Notes: generated from the letters alone by a model not told the origin. 6,730 nt of DNA from DASYSA01 sp036003885 (GCA_036003885.1 DASYSA010000447.1:1-6730), one strand, 5' to 3'; numbered from the stretch's first letter, positions 1-5,601 are shown. Translations and numbers: made by a program.

Positions 1-1183
1 GAACCAGGTACATCAAGTGTATGAACGCCCAGACCAGCCAGGCCAGCAGACCCGATACGCGGAGGCCAAAGATGTTCGCTACCGCGGCAGCTCTGCCAAT
101 AACCGCCAGATTTCCTTTGTCGAAATACGCAAAGGCGGGCAGCGCTTTCTTGCCCTCTACCTTTCTCGCGATGGCTTTGCCGGCGTATGTTCCTTGCTGC
201 ATGGCTACCTGGGCCACGCCCGGCAACGGATGGCCCTCGTGATCCAGAGCGAACGCGAGATCACCGACAATGTAGATGTCAGGAAAGTCAGGAATAGTGA
301 GGTCGGAACCTACCTTAATTCTGCCTCCCTTATCTGTGTCAGCCTTCGTACAATTCGCGAGGGTCCTCCCCAGTGATGTAGTCGTAACACCTCCAGCCCA
401 AATAACTGTTCTTGCCGGCAGCCACTCGGTCTGTTTATTTTTCTCAATTGTGAGCCCTTCCTTCTTGATGTCCCTGACCATCACGCCGGTCTTGACTTGC
501 ACCCCGAGCTTCTCGAGCGAGCGCTCGGCCTTCCTTGCCAAATCCTCCGGAAATGTCATCAGAACTCGCTGCTCGCCATCGACCAAAATGATCCGTGCTT
601 CCTCCGGGTGTATTGATCGAAAGTCATTCTTGAGTGTCTGGCGTGCGATCTCGCCGATTGCGCCCGAGACTTCTACACCGGTTGGGCCGGCACCCACGAT
701 AACAAATGTCAACCACTCGCTACGCTGAGCGGGATCGGAAATCCGCTCGGCGACTTCAAACGCATACAGAATCTTGTGCCGAATGGTCGTGGCCTCTTCG
801 ATGCTCTTCAGACCCGGCGCCCATTCTTTCCAGGCGTCGTTGCCGTAGTAGGAGGTCTGCGAACCGGCAGCAACAATCAGCGAATCGTATTCGAAAGCGC
901 CTCCGTCAGTGAGAACCACTCGATTCGATACGGGATCGATATCTTTGACTTCGCCGAGCAGCACGCGGGTGTTCTTCTGCCGGCTGAATACGCTGCGGAG
1001 GGGGGCGGCGATCTCACCCGGCGAAAGGGACCCCGTTGCGACCTGATAGAGGAGCGGTTGAAAGAGATGGTAGTTGCGTCGGTCAAACAGCGTCACGTCG
1101 ACGGGCGCAGATCTCAGCGCCCGCGCCGCCCGAAGCCCGCCGAACCCGCCCCCGATAATGATGACCTTCCACCGCCTGCCCAT
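1..1183 (-). CDS. ndh: Type II NADH:quinone oxidoreductase (NDH-2), C-terminus cut by window edge
   Basis: Non-proton-pumping NADH dehydrogenase: a single-subunit FAD enzyme on the inner face of the cytoplasmic membrane that passes electrons from NADH to quinone. The reading frame is open from ATG at 1183 to the left edge, giving 394 visible residues. An FAD-binding Rossmann motif GGGFGG lies at residues 11-16. A second, NADH-binding dinucleotide fold VGAGPTGVE lies at about 163-171. The second FAD-contact motif YIVGD lies at 304-308, and the quinone-site motif AQVAMQQ at 324-330. A hydrophobic, tryptophan-rich stretch from about 371 to the edge looks like the start of the C-terminal membrane-anchoring region. 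Family members are usually about 420-450 residues, so a few dozen are missing. GGAG six or seven bases upstream supports this start. It lies 158 bp downstream of vapC on the same strand; co-transcription is possible, but I found no convincing promoter or terminator between them. Confidence 0.95.
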   Translation of the reverse strand, partial: MGRRWKVIIIGGGFGGLRAARALRSAPVDVTLFDRRNYHLFQPLLYQVATGSLSPGEIAAPLRSVFSRQKNTRVLLGEVKDIDPVSNRVVLTDGGAFEYDSLIVAAGSQTSYYGNDAWKEWAPGLKSIEEATTIRHKILYAFEVAERISDPAQRSEWLTFVIVGAGPTGVEVSGAIGEIARQTLKNDFRSIHPEEARIILVDGEQRVLMTFPEDLARKAERSLEKLGVQVKTGVMVRDIKKEGLTIEKNKQTEWLPARTVIWAGGVTTTSLGRTLANCTKADTDKGGRIKVGSDLTIPDFPDIYIVGDLAFALDHEGHPLPGVAQVAMQQGTYAGKAIARKVEGKKALPAFAYFDKGNLAVIGRAAAVANIFGLRVSGLLAWLVWAFIHLMYLV

Positions 1184-1341
1184 CGCTTTCTCCAATCCCG
1201 TTCAATCCTCGGAATCTCTCCTTTTGCAAAGAACTCTGCATTGCTTAACGTGGATATGCTGCTCGGCGACCATTTGCCAGGGATTTGTTAGCGCGGTGTT
1301 TTTTCAAACAGCGAGCGCGCACGTGCGAGTCGACCGCCCAC

Positions 1342-1809
1342 TCAGGGCCGCTTGCTCCTGGGCAAACTGCGGCTGGCAACGCCAGTAATGGGATTGAACC
1401 AGCGCAATCCCCGAAACCGCAAAAAATCCGCGTCTGCAGTATGCAGCACGGCGCCATGCTCAAGGGCGAGGGCCGCGAGTTGAGCATCAGTCACCAGGTT
1501 TCCCGCCGTACCGAGTGTCTCCAGGAGCTTGAGCACCTGCGCGACGTGATCGGCCCTGGGTTCAAGAATCTGTACGACGGGTTGTGCTTGCCAGGAGCGG
1601 ACGTGCTCTGCGGCTTCAATAGGTTGCATGGGATTCCGAAAGACGCGGCCATTAGTGCCGACGCGCACAAAGCCGAACGCGACAACCTGTGCTAAACCAA
1701 CGGGCTCGGTTCCCGACAAGCACTGTTGCCACCAGGCTGCCGCCCTGGAGTGGAATGGTGAATCCGAATCGTAAGCGTAAAGCAGCAGATTGATATCGGG
1801 GACGATCAT
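1342..1809 (-). CDS. vapC: PIN-domain toxin, VapC type
   Basis: A 155-residue PIN-domain protein, expected to be the toxin ribonuclease of a type II toxin-antitoxin pair. Known VapC toxins cut specific tRNA or rRNA sites using Mg2+; the target here cannot be read from sequence. The N-terminal strand PDINLLLYAY carries Asp5. The C-terminal half has NLVTDAQLAALALEHG with Asp108, then TADADF with Asp126 and Asp128, so three of the usual acidic positions are present. The central helix, where many PIN toxins have a Glu, reads VVAFGFVR and has none. In the VapC subfamily this resembles, with a GFxR helix, I recall Gly at that position as common, so this need not mean inactivity. The start codon overlaps the antitoxin stop as ATGA, which implies translational coupling. 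A purine-rich AAAGAGAAG directly before the ATG can act as ribosome binding site. The last dozen residues run past the usual domain end and are basic. Confidence 0.9.
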   Translation of the reverse strand: MIVPDINLLLYAYDSDSPFHSRAAAWWQQCLSGTEPVGLAQVVAFGFVRVGTNGRVFRNPMQPIEAAEHVRSWQAQPVVQILEPRADHVAQVLKLLETLGTAGNLVTDAQLAALALEHGAVLHTADADFLRFRGLRWFNPITGVASRSLPRSKRP

Positions 1810-2081
1810 CTTCTCTTTCTTGTGCGGTTATTCTTCTCGAGAAAAGCATCAACTTCCAGCTCGTCGGCTAGTTTGTTAAAGCTGGTGGGATCAATGCCGG
1901 AGCGCAACCCAAGCGGACGCGCCTTGACGATGAATTTCGTGGTTCTTGTCTTAGCCGGTTTTCCGCCAAGACCAGCCCGCACAGCCGCATTGAGCGTCTC
2001 CTTGAACGACTTTCGAGAACGATGCATCGCTTCTCGCAACATCCGCTCGACATCCTTTTCCAATGTTATCGTTGTTCTCAC
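1806..2081 (-). CDS. vapB: Ribbon-helix-helix antitoxin, VapB type
   Basis: A 91-residue antitoxin partner of the PIN toxin downstream. The first 40 residues (MRTTITLEKDVERMLREAM, then RSRKSFKETLNAAVRAGL) have the shape of a ribbon-helix-helix DNA-binding domain: a short alternating strand followed by two amphipathic helices. The rest (about 45-91) would be the flexible toxin-wrapping tail, with a DPTSFNKLADELE segment and a basic end. The start is GTG at 2081. It is chosen because the RHH strand begins there; the ATG codons just upstream are out of frame and close after a few codons. There is no Shine-Dalgarno, but a promoter ends so close to the GTG that the mRNA may be leaderless. The stop TGA overlaps the toxin ATG by four bases. 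Antitoxins of this kind normally repress their own operon, and a palindrome over the promoter fits that. Confidence 0.88.
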   Translation of the reverse strand: MRTTITLEKDVERMLREAMHRSRKSFKETLNAAVRAGLGGKPAKTRTTKFIVKARPLGLRSGIDPTSFNKLADELEVDAFLEKNNRTRKRR

Positions 2082-2085
2082 TTGG

Positions 2086-2097
2086 GCATCATGATGC
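2086..2097. promoter_or_regulatory. Perfect 12-bp palindrome, candidate vapBC operator
   Basis: GCATCATGATGC reads the same on both strands. It covers the proposed vapB -10 box (2088-2093) and ends four bases before the GTG start. An extra GATGC half-site lies at 2117-2121, just upstream of the -35 box. RHH antitoxins commonly bind short palindromes in their own promoters, so this is the best candidate for autoregulation by the VapB-VapC complex. The palindrome is seen directly; its role as operator is inferred. Confidence 0.55.
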
Positions 2098-2116
2098 GAA
2101 CTTGTGGTGCTGTCAA
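2088..2116 (-). promoter_or_regulatory. vapBC promoter, probably giving a leaderless mRNA
   Basis: On the minus strand a consensus -35 TTGACA (2116-2111) is followed after exactly 17 bases by CATGAT (2093-2088), which matches four of six bases of the -10 consensus. Only six bases separate the -10 box from the GTG start at 2081, so transcription would begin at or within a base or two of the start codon. That explains the missing Shine-Dalgarno. Confidence 0.5.
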
Positions 2117-2167
2117 GATGCTAAGCCATCTCATTTTCACTTCAACACACCCGAAAACAACCTTCTG

Positions 2168-2196
2168 TTGCCAGTTCAGGGCGGTTGGGCTATTAT
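2168..2196 (+). promoter_or_regulatory. Sigma70-like promoter for glpF
   Basis: TTGCCA (2168-2173, five of six consensus bases), a 17-base spacer, then TATTAT (2191-2196, five of six). The predicted transcript start near 2203 gives a leader of about 65 nt before the ATG. The -10 box is flanked by GGGC and GCCC (2187-2190, 2197-2200), a small inverted repeat that could seat a regulator. Just after it, GCGCC TTTTC GGCGC (2201-2215) can form a 5-bp hairpin at the 5' end of the mRNA. Confidence 0.6.
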
Positions 2197-2267
2197 GCCC
2201 GCGCCTTTTCGGCGCCCATCAAGGCCGCCTGGCAAAACCCAAACTCTGGAATCCTGAAAAAACTGTG

Positions 2268-3056
2268 ATGGAACGAAAAACTTTGAAGAAGGAAGTGCTT
2301 GCCGAGTTTCTCGGTACGCTGGTCCTGATAACCTTTGGGAGTGCGGTTGTCGCGCAGGTTGTCCTCAGCGGTGAGAAGAACGGCCAGTATTTCTCGATTA
2401 ATCTCGCGTGGGGTCTCGCTGTTACGATGGCTGTCTACGTCGCAGGCGGGGTCAGCGGAGCGCACCTCAATCCGGCAGTGACGCTTGCAATGGCCACGCG
2501 GCGGGCTCTGGAATGGCGCAAGGTCATTCCATACGTCCTGGCTCAAACTGCCGGCGCCTTTGCTGGGGCGGGAATCGCCCTCCTGCTCTACCGCGAAGCC
2601 TTTAACGCATTCGACGGCGGCACGCGCCAGATGGCGACCGCCGGGATCTTCGCGACCTATCCGCAGCCTTATCTCTCCGCGCTGGGCGGACTGTTCGACC
2701 AGATTATCGGGACGGGGTTCTTGTTGCTTGTTATTTGCGCCATCGGCGATTCGCGTAATCTTGCTCCATCCGGCAATATCGGCCCGCTGCTCGTGGGGCT
2801 GCTTGTAGCACTCATTGGAATGAGCATGGGACTCAACTGCGGGTATGCGATCAATCCGGCGCGCGACTTCGGCCCGCGCCTGTTGACATCCGTGGCTGGC
2901 TGGGGAAGCCAGGTTTTTCGAAGCGGCAACAACGGGGTTCCGTGGTTCTGGGTGCCGATAGTCGGTCCACTGATCGGAGGAGTGGTGGGGGCGCAGGCTT
3001 ATGACGTGCTTATCGGCCGGCACCTCCCCGAAACGACATCTGCGGAATCAAGCTGA
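2268..3056 (+). CDS. glpF: Aquaglyceroporin (glycerol facilitator, MIP family)
   Basis: A 262-residue channel of the major intrinsic protein family that lets glycerol and other small uncharged solutes cross the cytoplasmic membrane by facilitated diffusion. Six membrane segments can be drawn (about 11-32, 42-62, 84-107, 140-160, 171-190, 226-248). The two half-helix pore motifs are present: SGAHLNPAVT (NPA at 68-70) and YAINPARDFGP (NPA at 196-198). Asp200 right after NPAR is typical of glycerol-conducting rather than water-only members. Selectivity-filter residues aligned to E. coli GlpF are Trp48 and Arg199, with Tyr193 where E. coli has Phe. The YPQPYLS segment and the IGRHLP ending also match the GlpF group. 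The start at ATG 2268 is set by the usual N-terminus; a GTG one codon upstream is possible, and the Shine-Dalgarno is weak. The frame stays open upstream without family similarity. No glycerol kinase or glycerol-3-phosphate dehydrogenase is adjacent. Confidence 0.93.
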   Translation: MERKTLKKEVLAEFLGTLVLITFGSAVVAQVVLSGEKNGQYFSINLAWGLAVTMAVYVAGGVSGAHLNPAVTLAMATRRALEWRKVIPYVLAQTAGAFAGAGIALLLYREAFNAFDGGTRQMATAGIFATYPQPYLSALGGLFDQIIGTGFLLLVICAIGDSRNLAPSGNIGPLLVGLLVALIGMSMGLNCGYAINPARDFGPRLLTSVAGWGSQVFRSGNNGVPWFWVPIVGPLIGGVVGAQAYDVLIGRHLPETTSAESS

Positions 3057-3096
3057 GGAATCAGCGTGACTCGGGAGATGTGAAGTGCTCATTGAC

Positions 3097-3120
3097 CTCT
3101 GTCGCTTCGTGTCTTCGTCT
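3097..3120. repeat. Degenerate 8-nt-period repeat
   Basis: Three adjacent octamers, CTCTGTCG, CTTCGTGT and CTTCGTCT, lie 40 bases after the glpF stop. They resemble the short-period CTTCGTGT-type strings that I recall being scattered between genes in many environmental bacterial genomes. No function is known to me. Confidence 0.45.
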
Positions 3121-3198
3121 TAGACCGCATGTTCCAATACCTTGTGTCCCGCGATAGTTGCGCCCTTGTGTACACGTTTTGCAGAGCGAGAATTCGCC

Positions 3199-3224
3199 TG
3201 ATGATAGCGGGAACGCTATCATCA
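3199..3224. terminator. Perfect 11-bp hairpin with GNRA-type loop between convergent genes
   Basis: TGATGATAGCG and its exact reverse complement flank a GGAA loop, a GNRA tetraloop when read on the plus strand. It sits in the 223-bp gap between the convergent glpF (ends 3056) and the oxidoreductase gene (ends 3280), where a shared transcript end is expected. The stem is only moderately GC-rich. Only TTT follows on the plus side, and there is no T-run on the minus side, so it may instead stabilise mRNA 3' ends or be a REP-like element. The hairpin is certain; its role as terminator is inferred. Confidence 0.45.
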
Positions 3225-3279
3225 TTTGCACATCGTTCACGGTTCACCAGGGAACTTCCGCCGGCAGTCGCCTCTTTCT

Positions 3280-4593
3280 TCAGCCCTTCATCGAAACCGC
3301 GTCAAAGCCCAGCGAACCGAGATTGAGTTTCATATCCCACTTCTCGTTCGATTTGATCATCTTCTCCCACGTCACTTCCTTGCCCGACAGAGCGGCCGTC
3401 CGGCCAAGGATCGTGGTGAGCGTTGTTTCGGCGCCCTGGTCGGCCTGGTTGTCGAACTTGCCGGATTTGATGCTTTCGACCAACGCCTTCATCTTCGTAC
3501 CAACGGCTTGATCCAGGTTCACCTTGCCGGTCTCCATCCTGGCGCCGGTCTTCTGGCCTTCCGCAACCTCGTTTGTAGTAATCGACGCCGGGCCGCCCTG
3601 GAACGACTCAGCGGCGCCTTTCGTGCCGAAGAAGCGCTCGCCCTGCTGGCGATAGCCTTTGTTACGGAACTGGTTCGAGTTGAAGCTGACGTGAACGTCG
3701 CCGGGGTACGTGTAGGTCATTATGAAATGGTCGCTGCAGAGGTAGTCGGCATGGATTCCGTCTACCTGTTTGCGCATCGCACGACCGCTGATGCCATGGG
3801 CCTTGACCGGGTGCGACTTGAGCGCCCAGTTGACGATGTCCAGGATGTGGATATTCTGCTCCACCAGGATGTCGCCTGAAAGCGCGCGGTCGAAAACCCA
3901 GTTGCGGATGCGCGCCTCGAGATCGGACATCCCCGGCTTGTTCCTGCGACCGAGGTCGTTCGTGTAGTAGAAGGTTTGCCCCAGGACGATGTCTCCGATA
4001 TCGCCCGCATGAATCCTCTCGATCATCCCGCGATAGCCCTCGTCGTAGCGCTTCTGGAATCCGACGTGAAGACTCAATCGCCCCTGTGCCTTCTTGCCCG
4101 CGGCTATCACACGCATGCAACCCTGGACATCAGTGCCGACGGGCTTCTCGAGGTAGACGTGTTTTCCAGCGGCAACGGTGGCTTCGAGGTGTTCGGGGTG
4201 GAAGTAGGGCGGGCTGGTAATCAACACCAGGTCGACGTCTTTAGACTGGAGAAGCTTCTCGTACGAGTTCCCGCCTTTGAAGATATTCGAATCGGAGATC
4301 TTCGCCGTACCCTTTGTCTCGGCCACCTTGTCGAAGTGCGCTCGAGTCTGTTCGAGCCGGTCATCAAATAGATCGTGGAGCGCTGTCACGCGAACGTCCG
4401 TGTTGTTCACGAACTCGCCGCCATCATAGTTGCCGCGATCACCACATCCGATGATCCCCAGCCCCAGCGATGAATTAGCCGTCGATCCGAATGCGATCCC
4501 CGACTTGACGACGAGCAAGCCCGCGCCGGCCGCCGCCCCCGCCTTTACGAAGCTGCGCCGCGATTCCGTTGGTTGTTTCGTTTGATCTTTCAC
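3280..4593 (-). CDS. Gfo/Idh/MocA family oxidoreductase with Tat signal
   Basis: A 437-residue NAD(P)-dependent oxidoreductase, probably acting on a sugar, inositol or glycoside-type substrate outside the cytoplasm; the substrate cannot be told from sequence. The N-terminus carries a twin-arginine motif SRRSFVK (residues 11-17) followed by an Ala/Gly-rich hydrophobic stretch to about 35, as in exported members that fold with bound cofactor. The Rossmann glycine motif is GLGIIGCGDRG (44-54). The family's EKP motif is at 149-151, with Lys150 the usual catalytic or substrate-binding lysine. The C-terminal domain has GDILVEQNIHILDIVNW (240-256), matching the family's G..D..H..D pattern with His249 and Asp252. 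The start is GTG 4593, supported by a full AAGGAGG Shine-Dalgarno (4601-4607) with seven-base spacing. Length fits the Tat-exported branch. It appears monocistronic: the next gene on the strand starts more than 850 bp upstream, and glpF converges from the left. Confidence 0.93.
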   Translation of the reverse strand: MKDQTKQPTESRRSFVKAGAAAGAGLLVVKSGIAFGSTANSSLGLGIIGCGDRGNYDGGEFVNNTDVRVTALHDLFDDRLEQTRAHFDKVAETKGTAKISDSNIFKGGNSYEKLLQSKDVDLVLITSPPYFHPEHLEATVAAGKHVYLEKPVGTDVQGCMRVIAAGKKAQGRLSLHVGFQKRYDEGYRGMIERIHAGDIGDIVLGQTFYYTNDLGRRNKPGMSDLEARIRNWVFDRALSGDILVEQNIHILDIVNWALKSHPVKAHGISGRAMRKQVDGIHADYLCSDHFIMTYTYPGDVHVSFNSNQFRNKGYRQQGERFFGTKGAAESFQGGPASITTNEVAEGQKTGARMETGKVNLDQAVGTKMKALVESIKSGKFDNQADQGAETTLTTILGRTAALSGKEVTWEKMIKSNEKWDMKLNLGSLGFDAVSMKG

Positions 4594-4600
4594 GAGAAAT

Positions 4601-4607
4601 CCTCCTT
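4601..4607 (-). promoter_or_regulatory. Strong Shine-Dalgarno fixing the GTG start of the oxidoreductase
   Basis: AAGGAGG on the minus strand, seven bases before the GTG at 4593. It is the strongest ribosome binding site in the window and justifies the non-ATG start. Confidence 0.85.
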
Positions 4608-4615
4608 GGGTTTAC

Positions 4616-4680
4616 GAGATTGCCCTACCCGCTCGCTGCTGCAGCAGCATTCGCGGCGATGACTACGAGCGAGCAATCTC
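4616..4680 (-). promoter_or_regulatory. Nested inverted repeat in the oxidoreductase leader
   Basis: GAGATTGC at 4616-4623 is matched by GCAATCTC at 4673-4680. GCTCGCT at 4631-4637 is matched by AGCGAGC at 4668-4674. The pairings share two bases of the right arm, so the leader RNA could fold as one long stem with a one-sided bulge or switch between two stems. The left inner arm also overlaps a perfect 14-bp palindrome GCTGCTGCAGCAGC (4635-4648), which could compete. The structure ends eight bases before the Shine-Dalgarno. The complementarity is seen; regulation is inferred. Confidence 0.45.
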
Positions 4681-4772
4681 CTGAGAGACACCGCCCGGTT
4701 CGGAATGAGCTGACCGTGACTTCCCTGCTTCCATCAAGCTTCCTTTGAGTCCTTTTATGGTGTGTCCGAGTT

Positions 4773-4799
4773 CGTGATAGAGTGCGATGCTTTATCACG
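4773..4799. promoter_or_regulatory. 7-bp dyad, operator-like
   Basis: CGTGATA and TATCACG are exact inverted copies separated by 13 bases, with 20 bp between half-site centres, about two helical turns. It lies about 180 bp upstream of the oxidoreductase start, where a dimeric regulator could bind. Seven-bp arms can arise by chance, so this is weak. Confidence 0.3.
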
Positions 4800-4950
4800 G
4801 TGCAAAGGACCCACCGGCGCTCAACAGCGCTATCATGGATAACCGGACTGCAGAAATCCAGTAAAAAAGAGCGCGGAGGAAGCGACGGGATGTTTTGAGT
4901 TCCGGGAGGATGCGGATCAGCCGGCCTCAGTGATAGTTCGTCTATTGCAA

Positions 4951-5475
4951 TCAGCGTTTCAATGTCTCATTCGGCTTGCGATGTGTGCGCTGCGATTGCT
5001 GTAAATCGAGTGTAGTGTGTTCCGTCACCGAACCTTGGACAGCCGTGAGTTGCAACTCCGCATCGAGACCTGATGTCAGCATTTTGTCTGGTTGTTGGGC
5101 CTGGTCAAGAGTTGAATGATTTGATTCAATTTGTGATTTCGACAGAAGACGGACGGCTCGCTTCAGACTTGCCCTGCCGACATAGATTATCGGCAAGCCT
5201 ATGGCTAAGCCCAATAATAGGTTGAGGACGGCAATGCTGCTGAAGTCCGGGTCATTGAGCAAAAAGCCGATGATCGATATGATTAACCCGATGATTGTGA
5301 AAACGACCACGGTCGCACTGCCTTGAGTTATCCACTTCTCGCTGGATTTCAGTTTTTCCAGGGATTGGTCGGCGCTTCCTTCGACAGCCAGCTGGACGGC
5401 GGACAGGGCCTGTCCACACTGTCGGCAGTAGCCTTTCTTCGACTCGTTTTGAGTGCCACATCTTGGACAAAACAT
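4951..5475 (-). CDS. Zinc-ribbon protein with two membrane segments, function unknown
   Basis: A 174-residue small membrane protein. It begins MFCPRCGTQNESKKGYCRQC, a zinc ribbon with Cys3, Cys6, Cys17 and Cys20. A polar linker rich in Ser, Glu and Lys runs to about 50. Two hydrophobic segments follow at about 53-73 and 80-100, with a short NDPDF loop between them and a basic RASLKRAVR patch after the second, suggesting that both termini face the cytoplasm. The polar C-terminal tail has SVTEHTTLDL at about 149-158; I recall similar SVTE-x-TT tails in zinc-ribbon proteins of acidobacteria. ATG 5475 is chosen because it opens directly on the ribbon and has GGAG seven bases upstream. The frame continues upstream to an ATG at 5574, but that extension is unlike the family and spans a hairpin and a tandem repeat. 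The Shine-Dalgarno lies in a predicted stem. No function can be assigned. Confidence 0.85.
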   Translation of the reverse strand: MFCPRCGTQNESKKGYCRQCGQALSAVQLAVEGSADQSLEKLKSSEKWITQGSATVVVFTIIGLIISIIGFLLNDPDFSSIAVLNLLLGLAIGLPIIYVGRASLKRAVRLLSKSQIESNHSTLDQAQQPDKMLTSGLDAELQLTAVQGSVTEHTTLDLQQSQRTHRKPNETLKR

Positions 5476-5480
5476 AAGCG

Positions 5481-5521
5481 CTCTCCACCTACCGTCATAG
5501 TACGGTGATTGGAGTGGAGAG
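5481..5521 (-). promoter_or_regulatory. Leader hairpin that buries the Shine-Dalgarno of the zinc-ribbon gene
   Basis: On the minus strand CTCTCCAC (5521-5514) pairs perfectly with GTGGAGAG (5488-5481). Inside it ACCGT (5506-5502) pairs with ACGGT (5495-5491) around a six-base loop, leaving an asymmetric internal loop of seven and two bases. The GGAG used as Shine-Dalgarno (5486-5483) is in the outer stem and the ATG follows five bases after it. This layout fits control of translation by folding (a thermometer-like element, a protein-bound leader or a switch). Pairing is seen; control is inferred. Confidence 0.55.
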
Positions 5522-5571
5522 TTCAAACTTAGGAAGGCCAAGCCCCAACTAGATATGCGGCCTCTGAAGAG

Positions 5572-5601
5572 CATGCATCAGTGAAACATGCATCAGTGAA
5601 A
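5572..5601. repeat. Perfect tandem duplication of a 15-bp unit
   Basis: CATGCATCAGTGAAA occurs twice, head to tail, with no mismatch. It lies about 100 bp upstream of the zinc-ribbon start, in the likely promoter region of that gene. It could be replication slippage or a paired binding site; each unit contains the palindrome ATGCAT. Confidence 0.75.

Larger units (their letters stand above)
4594..4950. other. 357-bp intergenic region, no gene seen
   Basis: Lies between the zinc-ribbon gene (upstream on the minus strand) and the oxidoreductase. It holds the oxidoreductase Shine-Dalgarno, a nested inverted repeat (4616-4680) and a dyad (4773-4799). A run of six A at 4862-4867 would read as T6 on the minus strand after the zinc-ribbon gene, but no stem precedes it. 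I could not place a convincing -35/-10 pair for the oxidoreductase. Confidence 0.7.

Noticed and set aside
276..1291. Plus-strand open frames of 100-170 residues
   Set aside because: All lie antisense to the NDH-2 gene, or run slightly past its start; their composition is that of shadows.
1311..1330. CGCACGTGCG palindrome downstream of vapC as a terminator
   Set aside because: The palindrome would leave no loop and has no T-tract at the right distance; I could not build a terminator from it.
1184..1341. Promoter for ndh
   Set aside because: Candidates such as TTGAAA or CATATC exist, but none pairs with a partner box at 16-18 bases; ndh may be read from vapBC or from a non-consensus promoter.
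2022..2267. N-terminal extension of the glpF frame by 82 residues
   Set aside because: It would overlap vapB antisense and the glpF promoter, and it has no family similarity. The channel protein aligns from ATG 2268.
2193..3023. 276-residue open frame on the minus strand
   Set aside because: Lies antisense over glpF, whose protein has clear channel motifs. The translated product is rich in Arg, His and Ser without domain features, as expected of an antisense shadow.
3226..3879. 217-residue open frame on the plus strand
   Set aside because: Antisense to the Gfo/Idh/MocA gene, which carries all family motifs; no recognisable domain and no good start.
4855..4900. T6 run after the zinc-ribbon gene as an intrinsic terminator
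   Set aside because: No complementary stem precedes the run on the minus strand.
5476..5574. 33-residue N-terminal extension of the zinc-ribbon protein
   Set aside because: The zinc ribbon begins at residue 3 from ATG 5475, which has its own GGAG; the extension crosses the hairpin and reaches into the tandem repeat.
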